From: Allomyces arbusculus
Taxonomy: Eukaryota > Blastocladiomycota > Blastocladiomycetes > Blastocladiales > Blastocladiaceae
Direction: 5' to 3'
NCBI GenBank assembly: GCA_027604705.1
Contig: JADHYV010000008.1
Location: 434,001-498,000, forward strand
DNA length: 64,000 bases
This document shows, piece after piece, positions 1 through 10,224 of this stretch. Position numbers and translations under genes: made by a program. The notes beneath the pieces are model-generated. The model searched no databases and had not been told where the DNA came from. It was given only the letters and a program-made list of their open reading frames with translations. Numbering within the stretch: position 1 is the first letter of the stretch; every line of letters begins with the position of its first letter.

Positions 1-120
1 TCGTCTGACGCGAAGAAGATCTCGCAGTGCTTCAACGACCAGTGGTTCGATATGGACGTGCCGCCGGGCACCAAGTGCTCGACGGAGCTGACTGGTTCGC
101 CCCTCATCGTCACGCTGTAG
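1..120 (+). CDS. 3' end of an unidentified protein-coding gene
   Basis: Frame 1 is open from the window edge and stops with TAG at 118-120, leaving 39 C-terminal residues. The visible tail has two cysteines (in QCFNDQWFD and GTKCSTEL) and ends SPLIVTL. Codon choice is GC-rich at third positions like the genes nearby, so it reads as real coding sequence. The rest of the gene lies left of the window. I do not recognise the family; the spaced cysteines would fit a secreted or disulfide-bonded protein, but that is only a guess. Confidence 0.55.
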   Translation, partial: SSDAKKISQCFNDQWFDMDVPPGTKCSTELTGSPLIVTL

Positions 121-594
121 ACTGGTATTTCGGTCGCGTCGCAGGGTGGAGAGTCTTTGCTTTGTCTACCGCGCTTTCTTTCTTGCATTTTGGAGCGGGT
201 GGTGAGTTGTGGCTGGCCTTGGTTTGCTCTCGCGCAATGTCGTGCAAGTTCCTTGCATCTTTTTCCCATGAATCGTTTTTCATCATGTTCACTTTTTTTC
301 GGTTCGGGGAACACAAATATGAAGCGAGATCGTCGCTGTCACCGCTCCTCAAGTGCGCCTGCGCGATCCAGCCTGTTGTAAGCACACTCGCGCACGGGTG
401 AGGAATCGCGCCCACAAGCGAGCACGCGCACGGGCTCTGCGGCGCGAACTAGCAGCAGGGCCATCAGGTCACTCATCAGCGCTAGCAGCGCATCGAGCGC
501 TGGCGCGTGCGCCCGTCGATGGCGTGCCAGGGCATAACAAAAAGCCGACAACCCCCACACTTCCTCCCTCCACCCAACCAGAAACTCCAAAATA
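121..594. other. Intergenic region between convergent genes
   Basis: This is shared 3' flank between the rightward gene ending at 120 and the leftward RGS gene ending at 595. It is T-rich just after the first stop (about 170-310) and holds no convincing coding sequence or RNA gene. Confidence 0.5.
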
Positions 595-2589
595 TCATAC
601 TTTAATCACCTGTAAATACTTTGCGAATCCATTCTGGTACATGTTGTTGAACGCCTCGCGCCTCGCCTCGGCAAACGACGCGACCGTCAGATTATGCGCC
701 TGGTACGCGCAAATCAGCCGCTCGCGTGTTGCCGAGACAAGGTTCAGTTCTCTTGGCGCGCCGGGCAATATGTACATTTCGCAGATACGCCGCAGCCGCT
801 GTTGGAGCGCGGCGGCGGCTTGGTCGTCAGACTTGCCGGATGGGATGGGGAGAGATGGTGGGGAGGCAGGGTGGGCAGGTGGTGACGCGTAGAGCGATAT
901 TGGTTTGGTCGTGTCGAATGGGGTTGGGTCGAGTCGGGCCATGTCGTCCCTAAGAGTGAGTGGAGAAGGGGCGTATGAGTGTCGGCGTATGAGTGTCGGC
1001 GTGGGAGGAACATGCGTGCGGATCGAAGGGACCTACCAGAATAGGCCGTTCTCGAGGCAAAAGTTGGACGCGAGCACGCGCTTGAAGGCCTCGAACTGGT
1101 CGCGGTCCTACAAACGAGCACATCCAATTTGTGAGTCTGCAGCCTTCGCTCGATACGGCGACATCAAGAAAACACCCCATACGTCCAAGATCCGCTGAAA
1201 CGCCTCGGCCGTGTATTCAATCGAGACGACCGACCTCGTCGGGTGCATCTTTTGATGCGCGTGTCTCCTCGCGAGCTGCACGAGCGCGACGAACAACGGG
1301 GCGACCACCGCGATAACGATCCAGAGCAAAATTAGCGCCAGCAGCACCGTCGACCTTCGCCACATGGGCGGCAAAATGACGGCCAACGACGGGGTCCACC
1401 CGACAATATAGAACGCGACCATGCCAAACTGGATCGCGAGCAAAATGTCACTTTCGAGCCGCAGGTAATACGCGTCGTGGATATTGCGAATCGTGACGAG
1501 AACAAACGGCAGCGCCAAGACTTCCACGACGAGCAGCGTGAGCAATGGCACGTACGCGAGCCACGTCGTATCGCCTGTTGCTGGGTCCTCGAGGCACTGC
1601 GGGAATCCCGGGAAGTTGGGCGACTTGGTATCGAAGCACCCGGAAATCCCGAGCGAGATGGGTACAATGACCACCGCGACAAATGCCCAGGTCGCGAGCA
1701 TCGCCCAGAGCACGACCTGGCTCCGGTACCGGCGCACGGGCGTGATTCTCGACAGCGACGTGGCCGTGGTCGTGGGGGTTGGGAGCAACCTCGTCTGCAG
1801 CGCGAGAAACATGCGCTCCATGCGATTCAGGTGCGACTCCCAGGACGTATCGCTGGAACTGGTGCGACTCGTGCCGGACACGCCGCTCGCACCGGATACG
1901 CCGCTGGCCACGGACGTGCGTGACAGACCCGACCCAACGACCGTCTCGGCCGAGTGCGGGTGCAGCGACACCGAGTGGACCACTTTCGTGTGGCGTCGTG
2001 CCGCGCCCAGGTCGGACATTGGAACGCGGCCGAGGGCAGGGATCGGTGGCGGCGGCGATGGAGGTGGCGGAAGGACCAGCGGCGGGAGCGGGGCCACAAC
2101 GGCAAGTGTCGCCTCGTGCAGCATGCGCACGTTGCAAAAGTACTCGGAGAGCAAGATGAAGGACCGCAGGAAAAAACACGTCTATGACCATGGAATGGCG
2201 CCATTTCAACCCCCAGGTGGCGGTGGTCAGTTACTTCTGTCTGCTGCACGCGTGATTGCTGGCCCAACGCGTGTTGGAATCCATGATTCCTCGAACCACA
2301 ATGGACGTACCAACCACGTCGGAACAGCCCAGTGTGACAGGATATAGCGTGGCAGGCCGTAACCGAGCGGACCGGCTGCGTCGGATGGCAGCCACGGCAA
2401 CGCGTCGGGACATTGCAGGATCGTGTACCCCCACCACCCGAGCCCCAAGGTTTGGAGCACGACGAGTAATGGCGAACGTCGCAGCAGCAACTCGGACGGG
2501 CCGAGGTACGCGACGAGCACAAACGCAACGAGCAGCGCAGCAAGAACGAGGTGCCATGCGACGGCAATGTCGAAGAGCGCCGTGGCCAT
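595..2589 (-). CDS. Seven-transmembrane-type protein with C-terminal RGS domain
   Basis: Modelled as four exons: 2589-2269, 2181-1183, 1107-1037 and 949-595 (581 aa). The N-terminal half has hydrophobic helices, two in exon 1 (around AWHLVLAALLVAFVLVAYLG and LLVVLQTLGLGWWG) and at least four in exon 2. A low-complexity Pro/Ser-rich loop lies between the two groups. The C-terminus is a regulator of G-protein signalling domain: FEAFKRVLASNFCLENGLFW, then ICEMYILPGAPRELNL, and AFNNMYQNGFAKYLQ near the end. Family knowledge: RGS domains speed GTP hydrolysis on G-alpha, and membrane-linked RGS proteins act at the plasma membrane. The short exon 1107-1037 carries the core ENGLFW helix. Intron 3 (1036-950) holds a perfect 14-bp tandem duplication at 971-998. 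The first donor (GTTGGG) is the weakest point of the model, and the start ATG at 2589 was chosen because it directly precedes the first helix. Confidence 0.8.
971..998. repeat. 14-bp tandem duplication inside an RGS-gene intron
   Basis: The unit GCGTATGAGTGTCG occurs twice head-to-tail with no mismatch. It lies wholly inside intron 3 of the RGS gene, so it does not change the protein. Confidence 0.8.
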
Positions 2590-4330
2590 GGCCGCGAGGT
2601 ATCGGAAACGGCGCGATAGTTCGGAAACGATGGTGCGGCAGTGCGATAACACTTACGGCAGTACTCGACGATTTCGGTGCGACGGCGCTTGCAAAATACC
2701 GAGTGCGCGAGCGGCGGAACAACTCGTCGCGCAACAGACAGCGAAGAATACAATCTTGGTCGATGAGATCAACGGGGAGCGACGGCGATAACGGCGAGAA
2801 AGTATCAGCCGGTCGGTCGGTTGTCGTCGAGGTTGAGCCGCGCCAGCAGCAGCAGCAACCGCAGCGTCGCGCGTTGCCGGATCCCGAAAGAGGCGCGAAA
2901 TGGAGCAATGAATGAACGGGCGGGTCGGTGGCCCCAGAAAGCGTGACGAGGGGCCGCGAGTAGCCGGGAACCACACGTCGGTATCGATTGGAACAAAGAC
3001 GATCGCACAACGTTGCCAGGTGCGACCACAAACGATCACGTCTTTGGAGGCCCAGGTCGTCGCAGTGGCATCCAGGGGGGAGGCAGGCGTGTCCGCGCGC
3101 ACCCGTCGTTGAGTCGACAATTTGCGTTCGCCAAGAACGTTTGCTGAACGAGCGTGGGCCTGGCAGACGAGTGCAGCGAGTACAAGTAGGAAGCGCTGGC
3201 GAGTGCAACAGTCGAGCGCTGGGGTTCGGCGGCGACGGGCCGAGGTGGAGAACGTTGCAAGAAGCGAGCGGCCGTGCGGCGATACGCCGTGGAATATCGT
3301 GTGCAATGGTGGCGCGAGCGACGGGTTGTGCAAGTGATGCGGCGGGTGGGGCCTGCAGTCAGCTGGAGGCAGTTTCGTCGTTGAGGTCGCACGGCGAGCT
3401 TCTTGTGCAGTGGGAGTGCTCGAGCACGCGGTTGCGAGAGGTTGAGCGCCGGCTGATCCGCCCGGCCATGCCATGGCGGCTGGCCGCCGTCGTCGACGTG
3501 TTCACGTCCCTCGTGGGGCAAGGTTGACGTTGACGCCGGTTGACGAAGCCGCCTTGTTGCTTCGAATCGTGGAAAAACAAAGGAAAAACGCCAGGGAGAC
3601 GAAGCGCGAAACGGGGGCGTTTCATGAGCGACGGGCGTGTTTCATGTTTCGACTCAGCCTTCGGGTTCAACGCATGCGCCAACACATGCCAAACCGGCAT
3701 CTCCGTGGCGCGCGCTTCGGCTCGATTAGATGGCGTGGCCACAAACCAACGGCCCTTGTCACACATGCTTGTGTTCGCGCTAGTCCTCCTCCTCAGGTGG
3801 ACGTTTTACCATTGCGTACCGTTGATCCGCGCGGTACCTCCTGTGTCGGAGCGTACCCGCGTAGCCCGCGAACGTGCGCGTGCACGATATCCTTGCCCGC
3901 CTGGTTGCATGCAGTAGTATCGTTCCTTGCTCCCTGCGTGTGGGCAAGCGCTCCCGTCAAACGCGCACCGTACGACGACGCGCGGGCCAGTGTTGCACAA
4001 TGTTGCACGATCTTGATGGGAAGATGCTCGCCTTGATGGCACGTTGCAACTATACGCGACGTTTCGTATCGGCCCGACCATTCCCCACCCTCGCGCGTGC
4101 TGCTGCTGCAACACGCGCACACGTGCTTGTGGATGTCGCAACGACCGTGCCCCACCCCAACCCGCCCGTATGAAATGACACACGTTACCGTGCAAGTGTC
4201 ATGCCTGCCGCGCGCATCTTCTCCACCCTGTTGCGCGCGCCGCGCCCTGCCTCCCCAACGTCGCTCAGCAACCACCACCATCACGCCAACCTCCACACAG
4301 AACACGCCCACCCACCACCATTTATCAGAA
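2590..4330. other. Long intergenic region upstream of the RGS gene
   Basis: 1.7 kb lie between the RGS start and the end of the EngB-type GTPase gene. Open frames on both strands are low-complexity and Arg/Pro/Ser-rich, with no recognisable domain, so I call no gene. It should contain the RGS promoter and possibly an untranslated exon. One short inverted repeat is visible at 4175-4202 (ATGACAC...GTGTCAT, with an inner CACG/CGTG stem), about 130 bp downstream of the GTPase stop. Confidence 0.4.
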
Positions 4331-5727
4331 TCACCGTCGCTTCGCCTTCTTGGCCTTCTTCTGCGCCTTGCCAATCTCACGCTTCATCGCCATCAAATCT
4401 ACCGCCGGCGGCACTTTCGGTGCGGCCAATTTGGTCACTTTCCCTTCCCACCTTGCCATTTTCTGGCCCGTCGCGTGCAAGATATGCGCCTGCACCGCTG
4501 CGATCCCCGGGCGGGTCAGGAGCACGGTCCCGTCCTCGACGCGTGCCTGGTCGGACATCGCCGAGACCAGCCCCAAACTTTGCAAGACCGGCGGCGCGGG
4601 GCCGGCAGAGAGTTGGGGCGCGACCGACCGCACGAGGTCCGGGTCGCCGAGGGCGCGCACGTCCCACGCGGGCGTGATCTTGGATTTGGCTGACGTGCAC
4701 AGGACGGTGTCCCCGAGCCCTTGTGCGCAGTCGAGCAAATCGCGATGCAGCGTATCGTTGCACCGGAGGAACGCCGAGGTCGACGGGATCACGTCGATCT
4801 TGGTCAGGACGGCGGTGAATGGCACGCGCACGGCCGTGACGAGGTCGAGGATCGCGCGGTCGTAGTCGGCGAGTTCGAACCGCGTGTCGAGTAATGACGG
4901 GGCCGAGATGAGCCAATAGACGCGCTTGAGTCTGTCATTGACAACAATGGCGTGGTCAGGCTCTTGACCACTGCGAATCAAGAAAACGCGAGGAAAGGGA
5001 AAAGAACACTATACTCTTTCCGCTGCGCCAGGTAGGTTTCAATCACCTTCCCCCACTCCCGTCGACTCCCGACACCGTACCCCATCATATCCACGACCAT
5101 CAGCGGGTCGTGCATCACGCGATAGAAATTCAAACTCGTCGTCGCGCCCGCGCGCTGCGACCCAACGAGTCCTGCGGCTTTCGCGGACGACTTGGTCATC
5201 AACGCGCGCAACAGCGAGCTTTTCCCGGCATTCGACGCGCCCAAGAACGCGACCTCGGGAACCCCGCCGAGGTACGGCCCCACCGTCTCGTGCTCGGGTG
5301 CGGGCGCCGGGATCGCGCCTGGGAAATCGGGCTCGGTGCGCGGCGGATCGAGAGAAGTCACAGACCGCACGAGGTTCGCGGGTCGGCCGAAAAAGAGAGC
5401 CGCGGCTTGCAGTTGCGTGGGCGTGTAAGTGCGTCGCGGGGTCGAGACGAGTGGGTGCAGGTCGGTGATAGGCAGGTCGCCGTCGATGGTCGGGATGATG
5501 GAGGGTGCGGCGCGGCCGGTCGGGACTTGGACGTGGACTTCATTGATGGTGGTCGGATCGGCGGTTGGTGGACTCAGTGCCGATTCGAACACCGCACTGG
5601 GTACGGAGGGTGGTGATGGTGGATTGGTTGGAGTTGCGCCAGGGACGGCCGCGGCCGCGGCAGTCGCGGCGTGGAGCGCGTCGGCGACGGGCCGCGCGAT
5701 TGCACCAAGTGCTTTACTTCGGGCCAT
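4331..5727 (-). CDS. EngB/YihA-type (TRAFAC) GTPase, probably mitochondrial
   Basis: Two exons, 5727-5015 and 4970-4331 (450 aa); donor GTATAG, 44-nt intron. G motifs appear in order: G1 GASNAGKSS, a Thr-rich switch (AGATTSLNFY), G3 DMMGYG, then after the intron G4 TKID and G5 SAK. This set and spacing match the EngB/YihA family, whose bacterial members assist large-subunit ribosome assembly and whose fungal relatives (MRX8 type) act in mitochondria. An N-terminal extension of about 200 residues, Ala/Pro/Ser-rich and starting MARSKALGAIARPVADALHAA, fits a targeting sequence plus linker. The C-terminus is very basic (KAQKKAKKAKRR), as expected for an RNA-binding factor. The start ATG at 5727 is the first in frame before the targeting-like segment; no alternative is better. 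Confidence 0.85.
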
Positions 5728-6092
5728 TGTGGTCGGTATAGAAATGAGGTTGTCGACGGCGGTGGTGATCGCGCTTGTCAAATCGTTTGCGGTCGACCGC
5801 TCAGCGGCCAACGCTGGCGTGATCCTGGCGTGATCCAAATCTGATGCTGGAGACGATCTCAAAATCAAAGCGCGACCAACGACGACAACAAAAACAGTCG
5901 GTCTATATAGCGCCGGCTCGACATTGTTGCACCGCGAACGAGTCGCGCGACCTCCCCGCACTGAGAACAACAAAAGAAGGGCATATGCAAGCAATACCGT
6001 CAATACCAACTCGAAAACAACCGAAACCCCACCCAACCAGAAACGGCCCACCGCGCGGCCGCGCACGACCGATCGACCGACCGACCGACCGC
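5728..6092. other. Intergenic region with GACC tetranucleotide repeat
   Basis: This is upstream sequence of the GTPase gene and 3' flank of the fatty acid hydroxylase gene. A short microsatellite of GACC units with one GATC variant lies at 6067-6090, immediately beyond the hydroxylase stop codon. Nothing else is recognised. Confidence 0.5.
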
Positions 6093-7386
6093 CTAGGCCG
6101 TCTTCCGCTTCCCGCCCTTGAGATCGCTGTAGTCCAACACGGTCCCAAACACGTAATCCCAGGCCTTGGACGTGATCCCAAACCCTTCGTTGTACTCCTT
6201 GTAGTGGTGCGCGAGGTGATACTTTTTCAGGTCGCGCAGGTAAGACGTGCGCACGCGCGCGTGGTGCAGGTAGTAGTGCGTCAGGTCGTAGATGATGTAG
6301 CCTGCAATCCCGCCCGAGAAGAGGCCAGCGCAGCTCGGGAAGTCGAGAAACGCGCGGAAGGCAAACCACGGCGGCTGCACGATGATCCCAAAGAAGATGG
6401 GCGGGAGGACGAGCCGCATGCGGTCCATCGGCAAGTAGTGGTGGATCCCGTGCGTCAAGAAGTGCAGCGTAAGCGCGTACGGGTGGTCCGGCAGGTATGT
6501 GTCGATGTGGAACAGGAACCGGTGGAAGGTGTACTCGAAAAAGGACCTGGTACGGTGGAGAGCGTCGTGATGAGTCTTGAGAAGCGCAAACGAAGAGAGG
6601 GAGCTCACATAGGTTCAAGGATACTCACCACATGACGAGCCCCGCAAGAAACATCGATACGACCGTCTGCAACGGGAACACTTGCGCGGCCGACCACGCC
6701 AGGTAGGCCACGACGGGCGTCCAGGTGAGCGGCACGACATACCACGGCGTGCGCGTGAGCACCTCGAGCACCGGGTTCCCAAACAGGTATGCCGGTTCCG
6801 GCAAGTGCCGCGGGATGTGGACCTGCGTCAGGTAATAGTCCTTGGAGAAGGTCGACGTGAGCATTTGCCAGACGAGCGGCTTGCTCAAATCGAGCAAGGG
6901 CCGTTTGGCCGACGCGAGGCCCGCCGTGAGCTGCTCGTCGAGTGGGGAGACCGGATCAATGATCGCGGTCGCCGCGTCCTTGGCTTTGCCCGATGTGACG
7001 AGCGGGCCAACATAGTATTCGGCGAGCATGTCGTAGGCACCGTCCGAGTGCTCGTGAATGTCAGCGTCAGCCATGACCGTGTCGATTTCCTGGCCGGCGT
7101 ACTCGAGAATCAGGTCGGCGCCGCCGGGCTAAGGGCGAGGCGGAGAGGCCGTGCAGGGTCAGCATGTGGCTCGTTCACCCCACCATGTGTGGCGACCCTC
7201 AGTAGCAGTAGAGCACGGCACGATCGCTCGCGAAAGAGGTCGACATACATGATCGCTTGCAAACTGGGTCACATTGTAGACGCGGCCCTTGTGCGCGACC
7301 CAGAGGTCGTTTTCGGACTTGTGCTTGGCGAGCTCGGCGAGCGTCACGGGCCGCGGTGCTGGCGGAGCGGCAGGCGCAACGGTCAT
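6093..7386 (-). CDS. SCS7: Cytochrome b5-fused fatty acid 2-hydroxylase (sphingolipid alpha-hydroxylase)
   Basis: Three exons, 7386-7249, 7128-6629 and 6546-6093 (363 aa), the usual size for FA2H/Scs7. The N-terminus is a cytochrome b5 domain (LAELAKHKSENDLWV, heme motif HPGG, then DADIHEHSDGAYDML). Intron 1 falls exactly between the His and the PGG of the heme motif, with donor GTATGT. The C-terminal half is the membrane hydroxylase, with clustered histidines HFLTHGIHHYLPMD, HYYLHH and HLAHHYKEYNEGFGI, which bind the diiron centre. Known role: ER enzyme adding a 2-hydroxyl to the very long fatty acid of ceramide, with electrons delivered by the fused b5. Hydrophobic helices flank the histidine boxes as in the family. 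The start ATG at 7386 gives a short Ala/Pro leader before the b5 fold. Confidence 0.95.
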
Positions 7387-8272
7387 GGCGGCAAGTCGTG
7401 GTTGGCGTCGTCAGGCACGATTTCGGGTTGGCCGGTTTGCAGCAGCTTGCGGTCCAGGTTTCGCAGCGTGAGAGGGCGAGCAAATTGCAGTCGTGGGCGC
7501 TCGGGCGGCTGCAGGAGGAGGGGGTGGAGTCGAGTCTACTTGCGCGAGCGCCTTGGAGCCGGAGCCGCACACGCGTCGACGTGCAGTTGGCGACGTCGAG
7601 AGCGTCGGCGACAGCGGAGGTCTTGGCGTGAGAGCGAGGCCGGCGTCTTGCCCGAAGCTGGCGCGCGTCGTGGTGGTGTTGCAGCTGGCAGCGCGGCAGG
7701 CCAGGATCCGACAGCGGCAGGCCAGGATCCCTACAACGGCGCGCCAGGGAGGGGTGGTCCAACTTGGCACCGCAAAGAAGATCGCTGATCCGGCCGCCCT
7801 TCCATCGCCTCAACTTGACCTGCAGCCCGAGTCGACGATGACACGTGCAGATTCCAAATTCGCAGCCTCCAGGATTCACCCCAAGTCGCAAGAGCTCGCA
7901 AGGATTTCGCCAAATCGAGCCGTGTTTGGTTGAAAAATCGCAAATCCAACGGGGCAACACACACAAGAACCAGCACAGAAGAATTGCAAAAGAAGACCAG
8001 CGTGCACCCCAGCTTCTTGCGGAGCGTTCGCCTCTCAAAAAAAAAACAAAATCAAAAAGCCAGACCCGACAACCCAGGAAAAAATAGGACCTCAAAAGAA
8101 TCAAATGGGAATGCCGACGCGCACACGAAGAGCGCAGCGGACCGAACGATGATGAAGAGCGACGGAGAAAATAACAAGAGTCAACATGGCGCAGCACGTG
8201 GACGGCCAGGCACCCAATGCGCCGCCCTTGTCGTCGACCTGGTTGTGCGCGACCCTTGCGGGGAACGCTCGC
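7387..8272. other. Intergenic region upstream of the hydroxylase gene
   Basis: This 886-bp stretch lies between the hydroxylase start and the stop of the C2H2 gene. It contains a 17-bp sequence (GCGGCAGGCCAGGATCC) repeated at 7693-7709 and 7714-7730, and an A-rich patch near 8035-8090. The open frames are low complexity and I assign no gene. It should hold the hydroxylase promoter. Confidence 0.4.
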
Positions 8273-9346
8273 TTACGCGTCGTCATGCATCGGGAACATG
8301 ATCTCGTCGTCGCCCGGCGCTGGGGAACTCGGCAGCGTCGACTCCGTCGATGCCGACGTCGATGCCGGCGCGCTCGCACCACTGACGGGCCCAGCGGCAC
8401 CGTTCGCGACCGCGGCCGCCGCGGCCGCCACCACCGCCGCCGTGCCCACCGGCACATTGCCGCCGGGCATCCGGCGCGCGTTGCTCCCGCCCTGCGCACG
8501 CCACTGCGCTTGGTGCTCGGCGCGGTGCGCGGCCAGGGACGTGGCTGTGCGCAGCACCTTGCCGCACTCGTCGCACAGGTACAGGTCCGACGCGGCCGAA
8601 CTGACGTTGCCCATGGTCGCCGTGATCGACAGCGACGAACGCCGCCGCGTGCGGGCCGAACCGCCGAGTGCTGCGGAAAGAACGGAAGGCTGGCCGGGGG
8701 TGTTGGCGGGCGTTGGGGCGTGAGGGACGGGGCCGGGGGAGGTCGAAAGGGTCGCCATGGCGGCAGTCATGGGCGCCAGGTACGACGGGGCCACGGGGGT
8801 CGTTGCGGGTGCGACCAGACCGGACGTCAAGTGCGTAGGGGTCGTTGGCGTCGTTCCGAGGAAACTCGAACCGAGCGGAACTGACGTGGGCGTAGGCGTC
8901 GCCGACGAGAACGGGTCAGAGTTGAATGCGAGTTGCCGCTCGAAGACCGACGACGAGAGCGCCGGCAGGGCGGCCGCAACAGCTGCGGGGGTCGCGGCCG
9001 ACGATGCAGCAGCGGCGGCGTGCATGTAACTGGCATCAACAAACGAGCTCGCCGGGGTAGGAGCGGGTGCGGCCGGGTACGGGTCGAACCGCGTGGCGCG
9101 CAGCGACGTGCCGAGCGACGAACCGAGCAGATGTGGGTTGGGCGTGACGGGCGTGCCGTGCGGCGGAATCAGGCCCGACGAAAACGGTGCCGGTGACGAG
9201 GGCGTCATGAGCAGCGGGACAGACGACTTGGTCAGCGACGCGCCAAGGGCCGGGACCACGTCGACCTCCTCGTCGTCGAGCGACGACGACGCAAGGTGCG
9301 CCTTGCTCGGGATGGCAATGGGCGCGGCGGACGGGGTACCGAGCAT
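8273..9346 (-). CDS. Low-complexity protein with a single C2H2 zinc finger
   Basis: A 357-residue frame, rich in Ala, Ser, Thr and Pro throughout, with one clear C2H2 finger near its C-terminal third: LYLCDECGKVLRTATSLAAH followed by RAEH. Spacing is C-X2-C-X12-H-X3-H. A basic stretch (ARTRRRSSL) sits some 25 residues before the finger. The protein ends acidic (PGDDEIMFPMHDDA). It is most likely a DNA-binding regulator, but one finger is little to go on. The reading frame stays open upstream of ATG 9346 to an AG at about 9417, so a 5' exon in 9420-10120 is likely and the true N-terminus is not settled. Confidence 0.6.
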   Translation of the reverse strand: MLGTPSAAPIAIPSKAHLASSSLDDEEVDVVPALGASLTKSSVPLLMTPSSPAPFSSGLIPPHGTPVTPNPHLLGSSLGTSLRATRFDPYPAAPAPTPASSFVDASYMHAAAAASSAATPAAVAAALPALSSSVFERQLAFNSDPFSSATPTPTSVPLGSSFLGTTPTTPTHLTSGLVAPATTPVAPSYLAPMTAAMATLSTSPGPVPHAPTPANTPGQPSVLSAALGGSARTRRRSSLSITATMGNVSSAASDLYLCDECGKVLRTATSLAAHRAEHQAQWRAQGGSNARRMPGGNVPVGTAAVVAAAAAAVANGAAGPVSGASAPASTSASTESTLPSSPAPGDDEIMFPMHDDA

Positions 9347-10224
9347 CGTGGCGAGGGGCAGCGGGTACGACGAGGACTCGAGGGAGAGGACGGAGAGAGG
9401 GAGGGAACCAACAGCACTAGGGCACGTCGAGCGTCGCCTTGGCCTCTACACGAGAAATTGCCAGCACCACGTCCCACGCGGTCGTCGGCATCGAGTCAGT
9501 CTTGTGCCCAGCAGATGCATTTGTCGACGTCGCCGGGCGCGCACAGCGTCGTTCGGCGGCAGCGGTGCGCGCGAGCGCCGGGTGCGGTCGGGGACTCGAC
9601 AGGGGCCGCCAAGGCGACCGCACATGGCCCGCGTGTGGCGCTGTCGCTCGTGTCGCGCTTGCGTCGCACGGCGTCCGCTGCCGCTGCTCGTCCGCTGAGC
9701 GTTGCGAGCAGACGCGCACAGCATGCTGGCACAAAAACCGCGCCGCGACCTTGCCGCACGTCGCGCGAAGAGGGTGGCAAGTCGCACGGACCTCGAGGGA
9801 TTGTGGCAGCTGAGATGGCGGTTGCTTGGCGTCGACCTCGAGCAGTGCCGGACGGGTCGCTGCAGCCACGCTGGTGGGTGGAGTGCGCTGCGGTCGAGCT
9901 GGTGCTGGAGCGTGGGGACGACGGCGTCGTGCAGTTGCTTGGTGCTGCGGTTCGAGAGCGAGAGGGCGGCGGGGGGGAGGGAGAGGGAGGTGCAGGCGAA
10001 GTGCAGACGGCTGCACGGCCGGGCACGGGGCTTGCCGCTCCGACTTCATTTTCGCTCCGTGTCCGCCTCGCCTCGCGCCGCGCACCCGCGCACTCGCGCC
10101 GTGACCGTGACGATGTCAATCCCTGCTGCCGTTTTGCAGAACGAGCCTGCCCGGACGCGTCGGTGTCACGCTAACTTTACCGTCATCCAAATGGTCTACA
10201 ATACATCCCTGCTCCTGCTCCTGC
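9347..10224. other. Region between C2H2 gene and DNM1, possibly holding a 5' exon
   Basis: Minus-strand frames here are open but low complexity. The frame of the C2H2 gene continues from 9346 up to about 9416 without a stop and reaches a possible acceptor (CCCTAG), so part of this stretch may be coding for that gene. No upstream exon could be placed. The right end is 3' flank of DNM1. Confidence 0.35.

Noticed and set aside
2653-3474. 273-codon minus-strand open frame with a hydrophobic segment that resembles a signal peptide
   Set aside because: The frame is low complexity, shares the stretch with equally long frames on both strands, and contains no conserved motif; GC-rich DNA gives such shadows.
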